Shown here: piece after piece, positions 7,940 through 16,998 of the stretch
How the letters are laid out: each line of letters starts with the position of its first letter
How positions within the stretch are numbered: the stretch's first letter is position 1
Assembly (NCBI RefSeq): GCF_002858765.1
Contig: NZ_PJRP01000026.1
Location: forward strand, 5,646-60,001
Length of the DNA: 54,356 nt
Direction: 5' to 3'
DNA from: Cupriavidus pauculus
GTDB taxonomy: Bacteria; Pseudomonadota; Gammaproteobacteria; Burkholderiales; Burkholderiaceae
Translations under genes and position numbers: made by a program
The notes under the pieces: generated by a model
The model's input: only the letters and a program-made list of their open reading frames with translations
What the model was told of the DNA's origin: nothing
Database searches by the model: none

Positions 7940-8144
7940 CACCACATCGCTGCCAATGAGAAATCGGGGTTGATGCGTACGCGCCGTCATCTGCGGGTAG
8001 ACGCCTCGCAAAATCTTCAAATCCCGTGTCATCCGTTTGCGCCAGATCAGAGAAAACCGTGGGCCGAAGGATAGTGTTGCAGGCACGGGGCCCGGATTCG
8101 ACAAGGCCTCGGCGGAGACCCCGTTCAATCGATGGAGCACCCCC

Positions 8145-8711
8145 ATGCCCAATCCACTTGCCACATGGCACCAAGACCATATCCATTTCGCCCGGCTGCT
8201 TGATCTGCTGGAAGCCCAGGTCATCCAGTTCGACCGGGGCGAGCGCCCGGACTACCACCTGATGGAGACCATCATTTACTACCTGCGCAACTTCGGCGAC
8301 CGGGTTCACCATCCGCGCGAGGATGTGGCCTACGCAAGGCTGGTGGCGCGCGACCCGGACATGCAGATCGTCGTGAGCCGTCTGCAGCAGGAACACCGCG
8401 TGATTGCCTCGGTCGGCGAGGCCTTGCTGGAACGTCTGAACGAAGCGGAGCGGGACATGATCAGTTCGCGCGCGGCGCTGGAAGCCGCCGGGGCCATGTA
8501 CCTGGTCTACTACCGGAACCATCTTTCGACGGAGGAGCGCTACGTCATGCCGCGCGCCACGCAGTTGCTGACGCACGAAGACTGGGAAGCCGTCGACGCG
8601 GCCGTGCCCGAATTGGCCGATCCACTATTTGGAAGCTCGACCCAGCAGCGGTTTGCGATGCTGCGCGACCTGATCGAGGGCGAGGCGCAGATTGCCGCCA
8701 GTACCCAGTGA
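8145..8711 (+). CDS. Hemerythrin HHE-domain protein
   Basis: This 188-residue four-helix bundle has the diiron ligand pattern of hemerythrin: WHQDH (H12), VHHPRED (H56, E60), QQEH (H84) and YYRNHLSTEE (H126, E130). Such cytoplasmic proteins bind O2 or NO, or sense iron and redox state. ATG at 8145 is chosen because GGAG lies 9 bases upstream and the domain begins at once; the frame is open further upstream but that part has no domain character. It is monocistronic, and a strong terminator follows at 8740. Confidence 0.9.
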   Translation: MPNPLATWHQDHIHFARLLDLLEAQVIQFDRGERPDYHLMETIIYYLRNFGDRVHHPREDVAYARLVARDPDMQIVVSRLQQEHRVIASVGEALLERLNEAERDMISSRAALEAAGAMYLVYYRNHLSTEERYVMPRATQLLTHEDWEAVDAAVPELADPLFGSSTQQRFAMLRDLIEGEAQIAASTQ

Positions 8712-8734
8712 CCGCCGTGACCATCGACGCATGA

Positions 8735-8762
8735 AAAAAGGGGCGCCTCGGCGCCCCTTCTT
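8735..8762. terminator. Bidirectional intrinsic terminator
   Basis: GGGGCGCC and GGCGCCCC (8740-8747 and 8750-8757) pair perfectly, with AAAAAA before and TTCTTC after. It sits between convergent genes (hemerythrin and shc). Confidence 0.85.
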
Positions 8763-8770
8763 CATGAACC

Positions 8771-10750
8771 TCAGGCCAGTTCCTGCTCCGGAACCGCCGC
8801 GACCTGTTTCGCCGCAGGCTGCCGGCTTGCGGTCAGCCGCCGGTAGCGCCCCAGCGCCCACAGCGGAAAGTACGCCGTGTAGCCGTGGTACTTCAGGTGG
8901 AAGATGCGCGGGAAGCCGGGGGCGTTGTGGTACGGATGACTCCAGAAGCCGTCGTCGCCCTGCGTGTCGACCAGCCAGGCCACACCACGCTTGACCGAAT
9001 CCGATTCGTGCTCGCCCAGTGCCAGCTGGCCCAGCAGGGCCCACGCCGTATGCTCGGCGGTGCTGCCCGCGTCGTGCGTGCCGGCCAGTTCGGGGTGCAG
9101 GTAGCTGTCGTTGGTCTCGCCCCAGCCGCCGTCGGCGTTCTGCTTGCCGCGTAGCCAATCCACCGCGCGGCGCATCATCGGCAGCTTGCGGTCGACGCCC
9201 GCCAGCGCCAGGCCGGCCAGCACGCTCCATGTGCCATAGATGTAGTTGGTGCCCCAGCGGCCCCACCAGCTGCCATCGGCCTGCTGCGTCTGGCGCAGAT
9301 ACCCGATGCAGTGCTCGCGCGAACTGGCGTCCTGCGGGCGATTGGTCACGCCCATGGCCAGCAGCATGCGGCCCGACACGTCTTCGGTGGGCGGGTCGAG
9401 CAGGGCGCCGTGATCGGCAAACGGAATCGCGTTCAGGTAGTTGCGGTCGCAGTTGGCGTCGAACGCGCCAAAGCCGCCGTTCTTCGACTGCAGCCCGATC
9501 GACCAGTCCAGCGCGCGGTCGACGTGCGGCCGGAAGCGTTCGGTCTGGCCCGTGCGCTTGCCGTGGGCGTGCAGCATGGCCAGCACCACGGCCGTGTCGT
9601 CGATGTCCGGGTAGTACGGATTCTCGTACTGGAAGGCCCAGCCGCCGGGCGGCGTGGCCGGCGCGGCGTTGTGCTGCCAGTCGCCCACCAGGTCCAGCAC
9701 CTGGCGTTCGGTCATCCAGTCGTAGCCGCGCGCGATGGCCGCCTTCGATCGCTCGGTGGCCGGTGCCTGCTCCAGCGCCATCAGGCTCCAGGCGGTATCC
9801 CATACCGGCGACAGGCAGGGCTGGCAGTACGAGATGCCGTCGTCGCGGTGGACGATCAGCTTCTTCAGCGCGTCCATGCAGTCGCGGCGCATCGGATGGT
9901 CCTTGGCGTAGCCCATCAGCACCATCATTTCGTAGGCGTAGACCATCGGCGGGAAGATGCCGCCGAAGCCGTCCTCGCCGTTCATCCGCTCCTCGCTCCA
10001 CTGCACGGCGCGCTGGATGGCCTTGCGGCGCAGCGCGCGCGGAATCAGCGGCTCCACGTGGCGGACCACGCGGTCGAGCTTCAGGAACAGGCCCTGCAGA
10101 CCCGGCTTGCGCGGGAAGTACTCGGTCTCCAGCTCGGGCGCCGTCACGAACAGTTCCTGCACGTGGATGCCGAGCGGGTTCTTTGCCTGCGCGCGCATCG
10201 AGCACAGCACCAGCAGCGGCACCATGGTCGTGCGGGCCCAGTAGGCCACCTTGTCCATATGGATCGGCGCCCAGCGCGGGAACAGCACGAACTCCACCGG
10301 CATGAACGGCGTGGCGCGCCACGGCACCTCGCCAAACGTGGCCAGCAGGATGCGCGTGAACACGTTCGATTTGGCGGCGCCGCCATGTGCCAGGATCGCG
10401 TCGCGCGCGCGCACCATGTGCGGGGCGTCGGGCGAATCGCCGGCGGCCTTCAGCGCAAAGTACGCCTTGACGCTGCACGACACGTCGAGGTCGCCGCCGT
10501 AGTACAGGTCCCATGCGCCGTGGCGGTCCTGCCGTTGCAGCGCGCGCAGGTACTTCGCCATGCGCGATTGCAGCGCCGTGTCGATCTCGTCGACGAAATG
10601 CATCATCAGGATGTATTCGGCCGTGATCGTCGCGTCGGATTCGAGCTCGAAACACCAGTGGCCGTCGGCGTGCTGCTTGTCCAGCAGGGCGTCGCGCGCA
10701 CGTGCCAGGACGGCATCGATGTCGGATGCCGGAATATCTTGTGGAGTCAT
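8771..10750 (-). CDS. shc: Squalene-hopene cyclase
   Basis: This 659-residue class II terpene cyclase converts squalene to hopene/hopanol on the inner membrane, the first step of hopanoid synthesis. The catalytic DxDD acid motif is seen as DIDD at residues 382-385. Several QW repeats are present (for example QQADGSWWGRWG, QNADGGWGET, QGDDGFWSHPYH), as is the cyclase segment HWCFELESDATITAEYI near the N-terminus. Length is normal for the family. Its start codon overlaps the stop of the upstream TetR gene as ATGA, so the two are translated together. No hpn genes follow in this window; a terminator lies just downstream. Confidence 0.96.
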   Translation of the reverse strand: MTPQDIPASDIDAVLARARDALLDKQHADGHWCFELESDATITAEYILMMHFVDEIDTALQSRMAKYLRALQRQDRHGAWDLYYGGDLDVSCSVKAYFALKAAGDSPDAPHMVRARDAILAHGGAAKSNVFTRILLATFGEVPWRATPFMPVEFVLFPRWAPIHMDKVAYWARTTMVPLLVLCSMRAQAKNPLGIHVQELFVTAPELETEYFPRKPGLQGLFLKLDRVVRHVEPLIPRALRRKAIQRAVQWSEERMNGEDGFGGIFPPMVYAYEMMVLMGYAKDHPMRRDCMDALKKLIVHRDDGISYCQPCLSPVWDTAWSLMALEQAPATERSKAAIARGYDWMTERQVLDLVGDWQHNAAPATPPGGWAFQYENPYYPDIDDTAVVLAMLHAHGKRTGQTERFRPHVDRALDWSIGLQSKNGGFGAFDANCDRNYLNAIPFADHGALLDPPTEDVSGRMLLAMGVTNRPQDASSREHCIGYLRQTQQADGSWWGRWGTNYIYGTWSVLAGLALAGVDRKLPMMRRAVDWLRGKQNADGGWGETNDSYLHPELAGTHDAGSTAEHTAWALLGQLALGEHESDSVKRGVAWLVDTQGDDGFWSHPYHNAPGFPRIFHLKYHGYTAYFPLWALGRYRRLTASRQPAAKQVAAVPEQELA

Positions 10751-11352
10751 GCTTGTTCTTGTTCCGTGCGGGGCTGGGTCAGCTGCTCGAGATGGCGGAC
10801 CAGCGCCGCGCGTTGTGCGGGATCGATCGTGCGGTGGCCGAGCAGGTCGGCCAGCCAGAGCCCGTCAGCGGCCAGCCGGCACAGCAGCAGGCGCGTGGCG
10901 TCTTCGCACTGGGCCGCGTCACGCTGCAGCGACGCGGCTTCCCATTCCTGGTAGGGCATGCGGAATTCAGGGCGGGCCATGACCAGCATCATGGCGGCCT
11001 TCCAGAGTTCGCGTTCGCCCGCTTCGACAAAGCCATCGGCCGATGCATGCAGGTAGGCGCGCGTGTTGCGGCCGTGCGGTTCGGCATCGGATTCTGCCAC
11101 CGTGGTCACCTGGCGCTTGAAATGGTCCAGCACCTCGCTGGACAGCGCCTCCAGCAGTTCCTGCTTGCTGGAGAAGTGGTGCTGCAGTCCGCCTTTCGAT
11201 ACACCGGCGCGGGCCGCCACGGCATTGAGCGTCACCGCGCCGATGCCTTCCTCGACCAGCAGGTCGATGGTGGCGGCGATCAGGCGATCGCGGATCAGCT
11301 GGGGCTGCTTCGGACGGCGGTGGGCTTCACTCATGGCGGCGGAAGATACCAT
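10747..11352 (-). CDS. TetR-family regulator, cotranscribed with shc
   Basis: About 200 residues with an N-terminal TetR helix-turn-helix (IRDRLIAATIDLLVEEGIGAVTLNAVAARAGVSKGGLQHHFSSKQELL, residues about 20-66) and a C-terminal TetR_C-like domain with many Met, Ala and Leu residues suited to a small ligand pocket. The gene comes first in the TetR-shc pair, so it most likely controls its own operon, perhaps in response to membrane lipid state (inference). Two ATG codons (11352 and 11334) are possible; neither has a clear ribosome site. A GTTTGCAAAC palindrome lies 12 bp upstream. Confidence 0.88.
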   Translation of the reverse strand: MVSSAAMSEAHRRPKQPQLIRDRLIAATIDLLVEEGIGAVTLNAVAARAGVSKGGLQHHFSSKQELLEALSSEVLDHFKRQVTTVAESDAEPHGRNTRAYLHASADGFVEAGERELWKAAMMLVMARPEFRMPYQEWEAASLQRDAAQCEDATRLLLCRLAADGLWLADLLGHRTIDPAQRAALVRHLEQLTQPRTEQEQA

Positions 11353-11363
11353 CCGGACGGATT

Positions 11364-11373
11364 GTTTGCAAAC
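11364..11373. promoter_or_regulatory. GTTTGCAAAC palindrome, candidate TetR operator
   Basis: This perfect 10-bp palindrome lies 11-21 bp upstream of the TetR start at 11352, within the expected promoter. Autoregulation of the TetR-shc operon is inferred. Confidence 0.4.
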
Positions 11374-11404
11374 CGGCGTTGCGCATGCGCCGCTTTATGG
11401 GGGT

Positions 11405-11453
11405 GCCCATGTCTACATTTGTCTACATGGGCCGGCATGCCTTCAGATGCCGG
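11405..11453. promoter_or_regulatory. Two stem-loops before the chemoreceptor gene
   Basis: GCCCATGT (11405-11412) pairs with ACATGGGC (11425-11432), and its loop holds a direct repeat of GTCTACAT. CCGGCAT pairs with ATGCCGG (about 11433-11453) directly after. They lie 50-100 bp before the chemoreceptor start. Their role is not known. Confidence 0.35.
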
Positions 11454-11503
11454 ATTCAGGGCCGTTAGTGCGCTGCAGCATCGACTCCGGGTTCTGTATA
11501 TCC

Positions 11504-13057
11504 ATGCCAAGCAAACTTTCGATCCGATTCCGCCTTAACGCGGCCCTGGCCGTGCTGGCTGCCCTGCTGACCGTGATCGGCATCATCGGCGTCTTCGGGA
11601 TGCGCGCGTCCATCGCCGACATCCGGGAGATCTACACCAACCAGCTGGCGTCCACGCGCTTTGTGGCGGCGTCGCAGCTCAATGCGGCCGTGGTGCGGAC
11701 CACGCTGGATCGCGCGGTGTTCCACCCCGATTCGGCCGACGTGCCGACTACCATCGACAAGGCGGTGGGCTACCGCGAGAAATCCGAAAAGGCCTGGAGC
11801 GCCTATCAGGCGCTGGCCAAGTCCGCCGACGAGAAGGCGCTGTCCGACAAGGTGGAAGCGCTGCGTAGCAAATTCTTCAAGGAAGGCGTGGAGCCGCTGA
11901 TCGCAGCGCTGCGCGCCCAGGACGCGGCCGCCATCGACCAGCAGGTCATGGCGAAGATTCCGCCGATGTTCGTCGAACTCACCGCCGCCGTGAACGCCCT
12001 GGAGCGCAACCAGAGCGACCAGGCCCAGGCCATGTACGACAACGCCACGGCGCGCTCGCAGCGCTTCCTGTGGATGGTGACGGGCGCCATCGTGATCGGC
12101 ATCGTCGGGGCGCTGTTCTGCGCCATTGGCCTGCGCCGCGCCATTTCCGAACCGCTGTTGCGCATGCTGGAGAGCTTCGGCCGGATCTCGCACGGCGACC
12201 TGACCGAGCGCATCCGCGTGACCAGCCAGGACGAAATGGGCGACCTGACCCAAGGCCTGCACCAGATGCAGTCGGGCCTGATCGACGCCATCCAGACCAT
12301 GCGTGGCGGCAGCGACGCCATCGCCACGGCCACGCGCCAGATCGCGGCGGGCAACCTGGACCTGTCCCAGCGCACCGAGCAGCAGGCCAGCGCGCTGGAA
12401 GAAACCGCTGCCAGCATGGAGCAACTTACGGCCATCGTGCGGCAGAACGCCGAGAACGCCCAGCAGGCCAACCAGCTGGCCACGGCCGCGTCGGAAACCG
12501 CGTCGCGCGGCGGCGAAGACATGCGCAACGTGGTGTCGACGATGAGCGGCATCCAGCAGGCGTCACGCAAGATTGGCGAAATTACGGCGGTCATCGAAGG
12601 TATCGCGTTCCAGACCAACATCCTGGCCCTGAACGCGGCGGTGGAAGCCGCCCGCGCGGGCGAGCAGGGGCGTGGCTTTGCCGTGGTGGCGGGCGAGGTG
12701 CGCGAGCTGGCGCAGCGCTCGGCATCGGCCGCCAAGGAAATCGTGCAACTGATCAACGACACCGTGAGCCAGGTGGAATCGGGCACGCAGCAGGTGGACA
12801 AGGCCGGCACCACGATGCAGGACCTGGTGCTGGCCGTGGGGCGCGTCACGTCGATCATGGGCGAGATCAGCACGGCGTCGCGCGAACAGAGCGCCGGCAT
12901 CGATCAGGTGGGCAAGGCCGTTACGCAGATGGACCAGATGACGCAGCAGAACGCCGCGCTGGTGGAAGAGGCCGCCGCAGCCGCCAAGGCGCTGGAAGAG
13001 CAGGCCGATGTGCTGAAGGCGTCGGTGTCGTCGTTCCAGGTGCCGGCGGTGGTCTGA
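11504..13057 (+). CDS. Methyl-accepting chemotaxis protein, Tar-like
   Basis: This 517-residue transmembrane chemoreceptor has a first membrane segment at residues about 10-33 (LNAALAVLAALLTVIGIIGVFG), a four-helix-bundle periplasmic sensor to about 190, a second segment (WMVTGAIVIGIVGALFCAIGL), a HAMP domain, and a long cytoplasmic signalling coiled coil. The hairpin tip reads EGIAFQTNILALNAAVEAARAGEQGRGFAVVAGEVR, the invariant CheA/CheW contact region. Methylation-helix sequences flank it (QQASALEETAASMEQL). ATG at 11504 is chosen because the first membrane helix begins there. No NWETF-type CheR tether is seen at the C-terminus. The ligand is unknown. Confidence 0.93.
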   Translation: MPSKLSIRFRLNAALAVLAALLTVIGIIGVFGMRASIADIREIYTNQLASTRFVAASQLNAAVVRTTLDRAVFHPDSADVPTTIDKAVGYREKSEKAWSAYQALAKSADEKALSDKVEALRSKFFKEGVEPLIAALRAQDAAAIDQQVMAKIPPMFVELTAAVNALERNQSDQAQAMYDNATARSQRFLWMVTGAIVIGIVGALFCAIGLRRAISEPLLRMLESFGRISHGDLTERIRVTSQDEMGDLTQGLHQMQSGLIDAIQTMRGGSDAIATATRQIAAGNLDLSQRTEQQASALEETAASMEQLTAIVRQNAENAQQANQLATAASETASRGGEDMRNVVSTMSGIQQASRKIGEITAVIEGIAFQTNILALNAAVEAARAGEQGRGFAVVAGEVRELAQRSASAAKEIVQLINDTVSQVESGTQQVDKAGTTMQDLVLAVGRVTSIMGEISTASREQSAGIDQVGKAVTQMDQMTQQNAALVEEAAAAAKALEEQADVLKASVSSFQVPAVV

Positions 13058-13224
13058 CCGGCTTGAGGGCCTGACAGGCCGAGCGGCGACCGGGCAAGAC
13101 TGGTCCGGCGTGGTCGTGGAATGCGCCCCGGAGCCGTCCGGCACGGGGCCCAGGATCCATGCGATGCTGACCGAGCCCGGCGGCACCCGCATGGAATTGA
13201 GCTTCGATCCGCGCCAGGCGCCCG

Positions 13225-13986
13225 TCAGTCCTTCACCAGCCCGCCGTCGACCACCAGGTTCTGGCCGGTCACGGCGCGTGCCCACGGCGACAGGAAGAAC
13301 AGCGCCGCATCGGCGAATTCCTCTGGCGTGGTCACGCGGCGCACCGGCGTGAGGCTGGCGATCAGCTCGAACACCGCTTCGGGCGTGACCGCGCTGGCGT
13401 CCGTCACGCGCAGCAGGCCGCCCGAGACCATGTTCACGGTAATGCCGTCCGGCCCCAGGTCGTTGGCGGCGGTGCGCGTCAGCGACAGCAGCGCGGCCTT
13501 GGCTGCCGTGTAGTCGTGGTAGGGCACCACTGGATACTGGAACAGGTTGGTGCCAATGTTGACGACCCGCCCGAAGCCCGCTGCGCGCATGGCGGACGCC
13601 GCAGCCTGCATCGTGTTCAACGCACCCTTGAGCGAGCCATCGAGCTGCTGGCGGAAGCGGTCCCAGGTGATCTCTTCGAGCTTGGGCCGTGCATCGCCAT
13701 CGAAGCGGAAGTCGGCCAGCGCATTGTTGATGACCGACACCACGGGCTGGTTGAAGTACGCCTGCGCCGCGTCAAACAGTCGGCGCACCGCGTCGGCATC
13801 GGTCACGTCGGCCTGCAGCGCCACGGCGCGGGGGCCCAGTTCCTGCGCCAGGGCACGGGCCTGTTCCTCGCTGCGACGGTAGTTGATGACGACGTTCGCA
13901 CCTTCGCGCGCCAGGGCCCGCACGATGGCGGCGCCCAGTCCGCGCGCGCCGCCGGTGACCAGCACGCATTGCTGATGAATTTGCAT
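13225..13986 (-). CDS. SDR-family oxidoreductase (FabG-like)
   Basis: This 253-residue short-chain dehydrogenase/reductase has the NAD(P)-binding motif TGGARGLG (residues about 11-18), the NN(A) element in VINNALAD, and the catalytic YxxxK as YTAAK. Asn and Ser positions precede it in VVNIGTN, where the usual catalytic Ser appears as Gly-Thr, a mild deviation. The C-terminal GQNLVVDGG is family-typical. ATG at 13986 is chosen because GAGAGGGG precedes it and the Rossmann fold starts at once. It lies 11 bp after the DUF1653 gene, probably in one transcript. The substrate is unknown. Confidence 0.88.
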   Translation of the reverse strand: MQIHQQCVLVTGGARGLGAAIVRALAREGANVVINYRRSEEQARALAQELGPRAVALQADVTDADAVRRLFDAAQAYFNQPVVSVINNALADFRFDGDARPKLEEITWDRFRQQLDGSLKGALNTMQAAASAMRAAGFGRVVNIGTNLFQYPVVPYHDYTAAKAALLSLTRTAANDLGPDGITVNMVSGGLLRVTDASAVTPEAVFELIASLTPVRRVTTPEEFADAALFFLSPWARAVTGQNLVVDGGLVKD

Positions 13987-13997
13987 GGTGGCCCCTC

Positions 13998-14306
13998 TCA
14001 GGCGTCGGACAGCGGCGCAAAGCGAAGGCGTTCGTCCTCCAGCCGCCCGTGGAACATCTCGGCCGGGCGCACCCACGGCGACGTGTTGTGCGGCCAGATA
14101 TGCACGTAGACGGTCAGCACCTCGGCATTCTCCGAGTGCTTCGCTTCAAAGATGCGGCGATACAGTCCGCCCTTGTAGTGGCGGTGCGTGGCCAGCTTCA
14201 GCGCTTCGGCCTCGCTGGTCACCTGGTAGCGCGGGGTCTTGCCTTCGCCGAATTCGGCCACCAGCGAAAAGGCCTGGCGGATGGCGTCGATGTCCGTGTC
14301 TTGCAT
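13998..14306 (-). CDS. DUF1653-domain protein
   Basis: This 102-residue protein has a DUF1653 core at residues about 43-90: HYKGGLYRRIFEAKHSENAEVLTVY followed by WVRPAEMFHG. DUF1653 proteins are small cytoplasmic beta proteins of unknown function. The N-terminal 35 residues form a helical extension. It sits directly upstream of the SDR gene and 117 bp downstream of the AEC transporter gene, all on the minus strand. Confidence 0.82.
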   Translation of the reverse strand: MQDTDIDAIRQAFSLVAEFGEGKTPRYQVTSEAEALKLATHRHYKGGLYRRIFEAKHSENAEVLTVYVHIWPHNTSPWVRPAEMFHGRLEDERLRFAPLSDA

Positions 14307-14423
14307 GAGGAATTCCGGTTGGGTCTGCCTGGCCCGGGTGCTGGCGCAGACTGGGCCGGCATTCTACCTCCGTGCGGTACGGGTGCGCCCACGGTGGCGC
14401 GCTTGAATCGGCTGGGCCGGCCC

Positions 14424-15365
14424 TCAGACCACAGCCAGCCACTTGATCCAGGCGGCGATGGTGAAGATCGAGACGATGGTTGACAGCACCACGGCCGATG
14501 ACACCGCCGCTTCGCCTGCGCGATAGCGCAGCGCCAGCAGGTAGGAATTGATGCCCACGGGCATGGCGGCGAACAGCGTGGCCACGCCGGCATAGGCGGG
14601 CGGCATGTCGAAGACGTGGAAGGCAATCAGCCAGACGAACAGCGGATGCAGCACGAGCTTGCCGACCGAGATGGCCGCTGCGGCGCCCAGGCCGTCGCGC
14701 AGCCGGTACTGGTGCATCGACACGCCGAGCGAGAACAGGGCGCAGGTGGACGCGGTGTCGCCAAACGCCTTGACCAGCGTGGCCACCACCCCGCCGAGCG
14801 TGACGTGGGTAAGCCGCAGCACGCCGCCGATCAGCAAGGCCAGGACGATGGGGTTGCGGGCCAGGCGCCGCGCCACCTCCAGCAGTCGCTTGCCCAGCGA
14901 GCCGCCGTCGCCACGTTCGATCAGCACGGTAGCCGCCGTCATCATGATCGGCAGATGCACGGCCAGCAGCAGGAACAGCGGCACCTTGCCCGCGTCGCCG
15001 TAGACGGCAAGGATGATCGGCACGCCAAAGAACACCGTGTTCGACTGGCTCGACGCGAAGCCGACGATCACGGCCGAACGGCTGTCCCGTTGATCTTCCG
15101 GACGTTGCCGGCGGCCCAGCAGCCCGGCCAGCATCGCCCAGACGATGGCGCAGCCCCCGAAATAGGCGATCCAGTAGCCGACGTGGACGGTGGTGCCGTC
15201 GCCGGGCTGGGCCAGTGTCTGGATGATCAGCGCCGGCACGGCCACGGCGAACACGTATTCGGAGAGCCCCTCGCCCACGCGCGCGGAGAGGATGCCTGTC
15301 GCGGCAAGGCCCCAGCCGGCAAGGACGACGGCAAACATGGGGAGGATCAGAAACGCGAGGTCCAT
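14424..15365 (-). CDS. AEC-family (auxin efflux carrier-like) transporter
   Basis: This 313-residue membrane protein has about ten hydrophobic segments and the AEC pattern of two inverted halves. The conserved SSQSNTVFFGVPII near residue 107 and AAMPVGINSYLLA near 270 match the crossover regions of malonate-carrier-like (MdcF-type) members. Bacterial AEC proteins move small organic acids such as malonate or malate; the substrate is not identifiable here. It may share a transcript with the DUF1653 and SDR genes. Confidence 0.85.
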   Translation of the reverse strand: MDLAFLILPMFAVVLAGWGLAATGILSARVGEGLSEYVFAVAVPALIIQTLAQPGDGTTVHVGYWIAYFGGCAIVWAMLAGLLGRRQRPEDQRDSRSAVIVGFASSQSNTVFFGVPIILAVYGDAGKVPLFLLLAVHLPIMMTAATVLIERGDGGSLGKRLLEVARRLARNPIVLALLIGGVLRLTHVTLGGVVATLVKAFGDTASTCALFSLGVSMHQYRLRDGLGAAAAISVGKLVLHPLFVWLIAFHVFDMPPAYAGVATLFAAMPVGINSYLLALRYRAGEAAVSSAVVLSTIVSIFTIAAWIKWLAVV

Positions 15366-15479
15366 CGTGACGCGGCCGGGCAGGCGGTGGTATTGGCAAA
15401 GACCGCAATACTGCCATGGTCGAGCCGCGCCTGCGTCATGTGGGTCTGGGCGGGCGCGGCGGGGTGTACTGTTGCCGGG

Positions 15480-16835
15480 TCAGGGCGCGCCGGTCGCAGG
15501 CCGCTCGACGGGCGTGTGCGATGCCGCTGGCACGGCCGCCTCTGCGGGCAGTGGATCGACGTCATTGACCTTGGGCGCCCACTTGCGCTGCAGCAGCACC
15601 ACGGTGCTGGCGGCGCCGGTCAGCAGGAAGCCGAAAATCGCCAGCATCGGCAGTTCATAGCTGCCGCCAACGTGCAGCAGCCAGCCGGACAGGCTGGCCG
15701 ACACGCCGCCCGCGAGGCTGGTGGCCACCTGCTGCAGGCCGGTGTTCAGGCCCACAGCCTGCTGGGGGATCAGTGTCAGCTTGCACAGCGCAAGGTTGTT
15801 GGCCGTCACCAGCCCCAGCAACGACAGCGACAGCACGTTCCAGAACAACGCCATCTCCAGCGTGGGCGCGTAGGCGCCCAGCAGCACGGTGGTGCCGCCG
15901 AGGAATCCGGCCAGTACGAACGATTTGCGCACCCGCACGGCGTCGTGGCCCCGGGCGATCAGCCGGTCGGCCGCCCAGCCGGCCGCCATGGCCACGATGG
16001 CGATGCCGGCGAAGCTGAAGAACGTGTAAAGCCCGGAGCGCGTCAGCGACAGGCCGCGCTGTTCCACCAGGTAGGCGGGCATCCAGGTCATGCAATAGAA
16101 CGTGAAATAGCCGTAGCAGAAGTTGTTGACCAGACCGCCCCAGACCACGGGGCTGGCCAGCAGGTTGCGCAGCGGCACCGACGACGCCCGGTGCACGCGC
16201 ACCGCCAGTTGCTCGCGCGACGGAAAATCGTTGCGCACGAGCCGCAGCCACGGCGCCAGCCACAGCAGGCCCACCAGCCCCGTGGCCACGAACATGACCT
16301 GCCAGGACCAGTTGACGATCAGCCAGGCGGCGATTGGCGCGCCCAGCGCCGGGCCCATCTTGCCGCCGATCGAGAAGATGCCGAGCGCGGTGCCCTTGCG
16401 GGTCTCGTCGAAGTTGTTGGCCAGGTACCGATAGGTGGCCGGTACCACCACGGCCTCGGTCAACCCGATCAGCAGCCGCATCACGATCAGGGCCGGGAGC
16501 GTGGTGACCATGCCGGTCACGGCGGCGGCCAGGCACCAGACCAGGAAACAGGCCGTGTACGGCCATTTCACGCCATAGCGGTCGACCAGCCATCCCATCG
16601 GCAACTGCACCAGCCCGTACGACCAGAAGAAGGCCGAATTGAGCCAGCCGCGCACGATGCTGGACAGGCCGAATTCCCGCACGAAGCGCTGGTCGGCCAG
16701 GGCGGCTGACAGGCTGGTGCGGTCAACGAACGCAATCATCAGCCCCAGCGCCAGCAGCACAAGGATGTGCCACGGGTTTTCGGGGGCGGGGGACTGGCTG
16801 GATGGGGTGGATCGGTTGGGCTGGCTGGTCTCCAT
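15480..16835 (-). CDS. MFS transporter, anion:cation symporter type
   Basis: This protein of about 451 residues has twelve membrane helices and resembles the ACS group (hexuronate, galactonate, phthalate carriers). It shows DRTSLSAALADQRFVREFGLSS after the first helix, the motif-A loop GWLVDRYGVKWPY, and LIGLTEAVVVPATYRYLANNF. ATG at 16835 is chosen because AAGGAAAAGAG lies just upstream, rather than an in-frame start 54 bases earlier. The C-terminal 30 residues are Pro/Ala-rich and cytoplasmic. It probably imports a sugar acid or aromatic acid; no catabolic partner adjoins it. Confidence 0.85.
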   Translation of the reverse strand: METSQPNRSTPSSQSPAPENPWHILVLLALGLMIAFVDRTSLSAALADQRFVREFGLSSIVRGWLNSAFFWSYGLVQLPMGWLVDRYGVKWPYTACFLVWCLAAAVTGMVTTLPALIVMRLLIGLTEAVVVPATYRYLANNFDETRKGTALGIFSIGGKMGPALGAPIAAWLIVNWSWQVMFVATGLVGLLWLAPWLRLVRNDFPSREQLAVRVHRASSVPLRNLLASPVVWGGLVNNFCYGYFTFYCMTWMPAYLVEQRGLSLTRSGLYTFFSFAGIAIVAMAAGWAADRLIARGHDAVRVRKSFVLAGFLGGTTVLLGAYAPTLEMALFWNVLSLSLLGLVTANNLALCKLTLIPQQAVGLNTGLQQVATSLAGGVSASLSGWLLHVGGSYELPMLAIFGFLLTGAASTVVLLQRKWAPKVNDVDPLPAEAAVPAASHTPVERPATGAP

Positions 16836-16998
16836 GGACGGCTCTTTTCCTTGTACGGGCTCCTGGCCGCCTAAGATAGAGGACGCCATGGCGCGCGTCC
16901 CTGTACAAAAGCGCGATTCGCCGGGACTTTGGCTGCGCCGGGCGCGCCAGGGGGCGGGATCGTTGCACGGACCGCCGTGGGAGCGGGCCGTACGGGGC

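Larger units (their letters stand above)
7730..8144. other. Divergent intergenic region with clustered palindromes
   Basis: This region separates the autotransporter (minus) from the hemerythrin gene (plus). It contains ATCAC-N3-GTGAT (7786-7798), a 20-bp palindrome (7894-7913) and a 9-bp inverted repeat with a 7-base spacer (7915-7939). Apart from these, no gene is supported. Confidence 0.5.

Noticed and set aside
13058..13224. Short plus-strand frame after the chemoreceptor (ending VSPSPARR-like)
   Set aside because: It continues only by running antisense into the SDR gene, and no family or start signal supports it.
12563..13285. 240-codon minus-strand frame in the chemoreceptor region
   Set aside because: Antisense to the conserved signalling domain; no independent support.
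14616..16709. Open frame of about 700 codons opposite the AEC and MFS genes
   Set aside because: Antisense to two membrane proteins, rich in Gln/His/Arg, no membrane or domain pattern.
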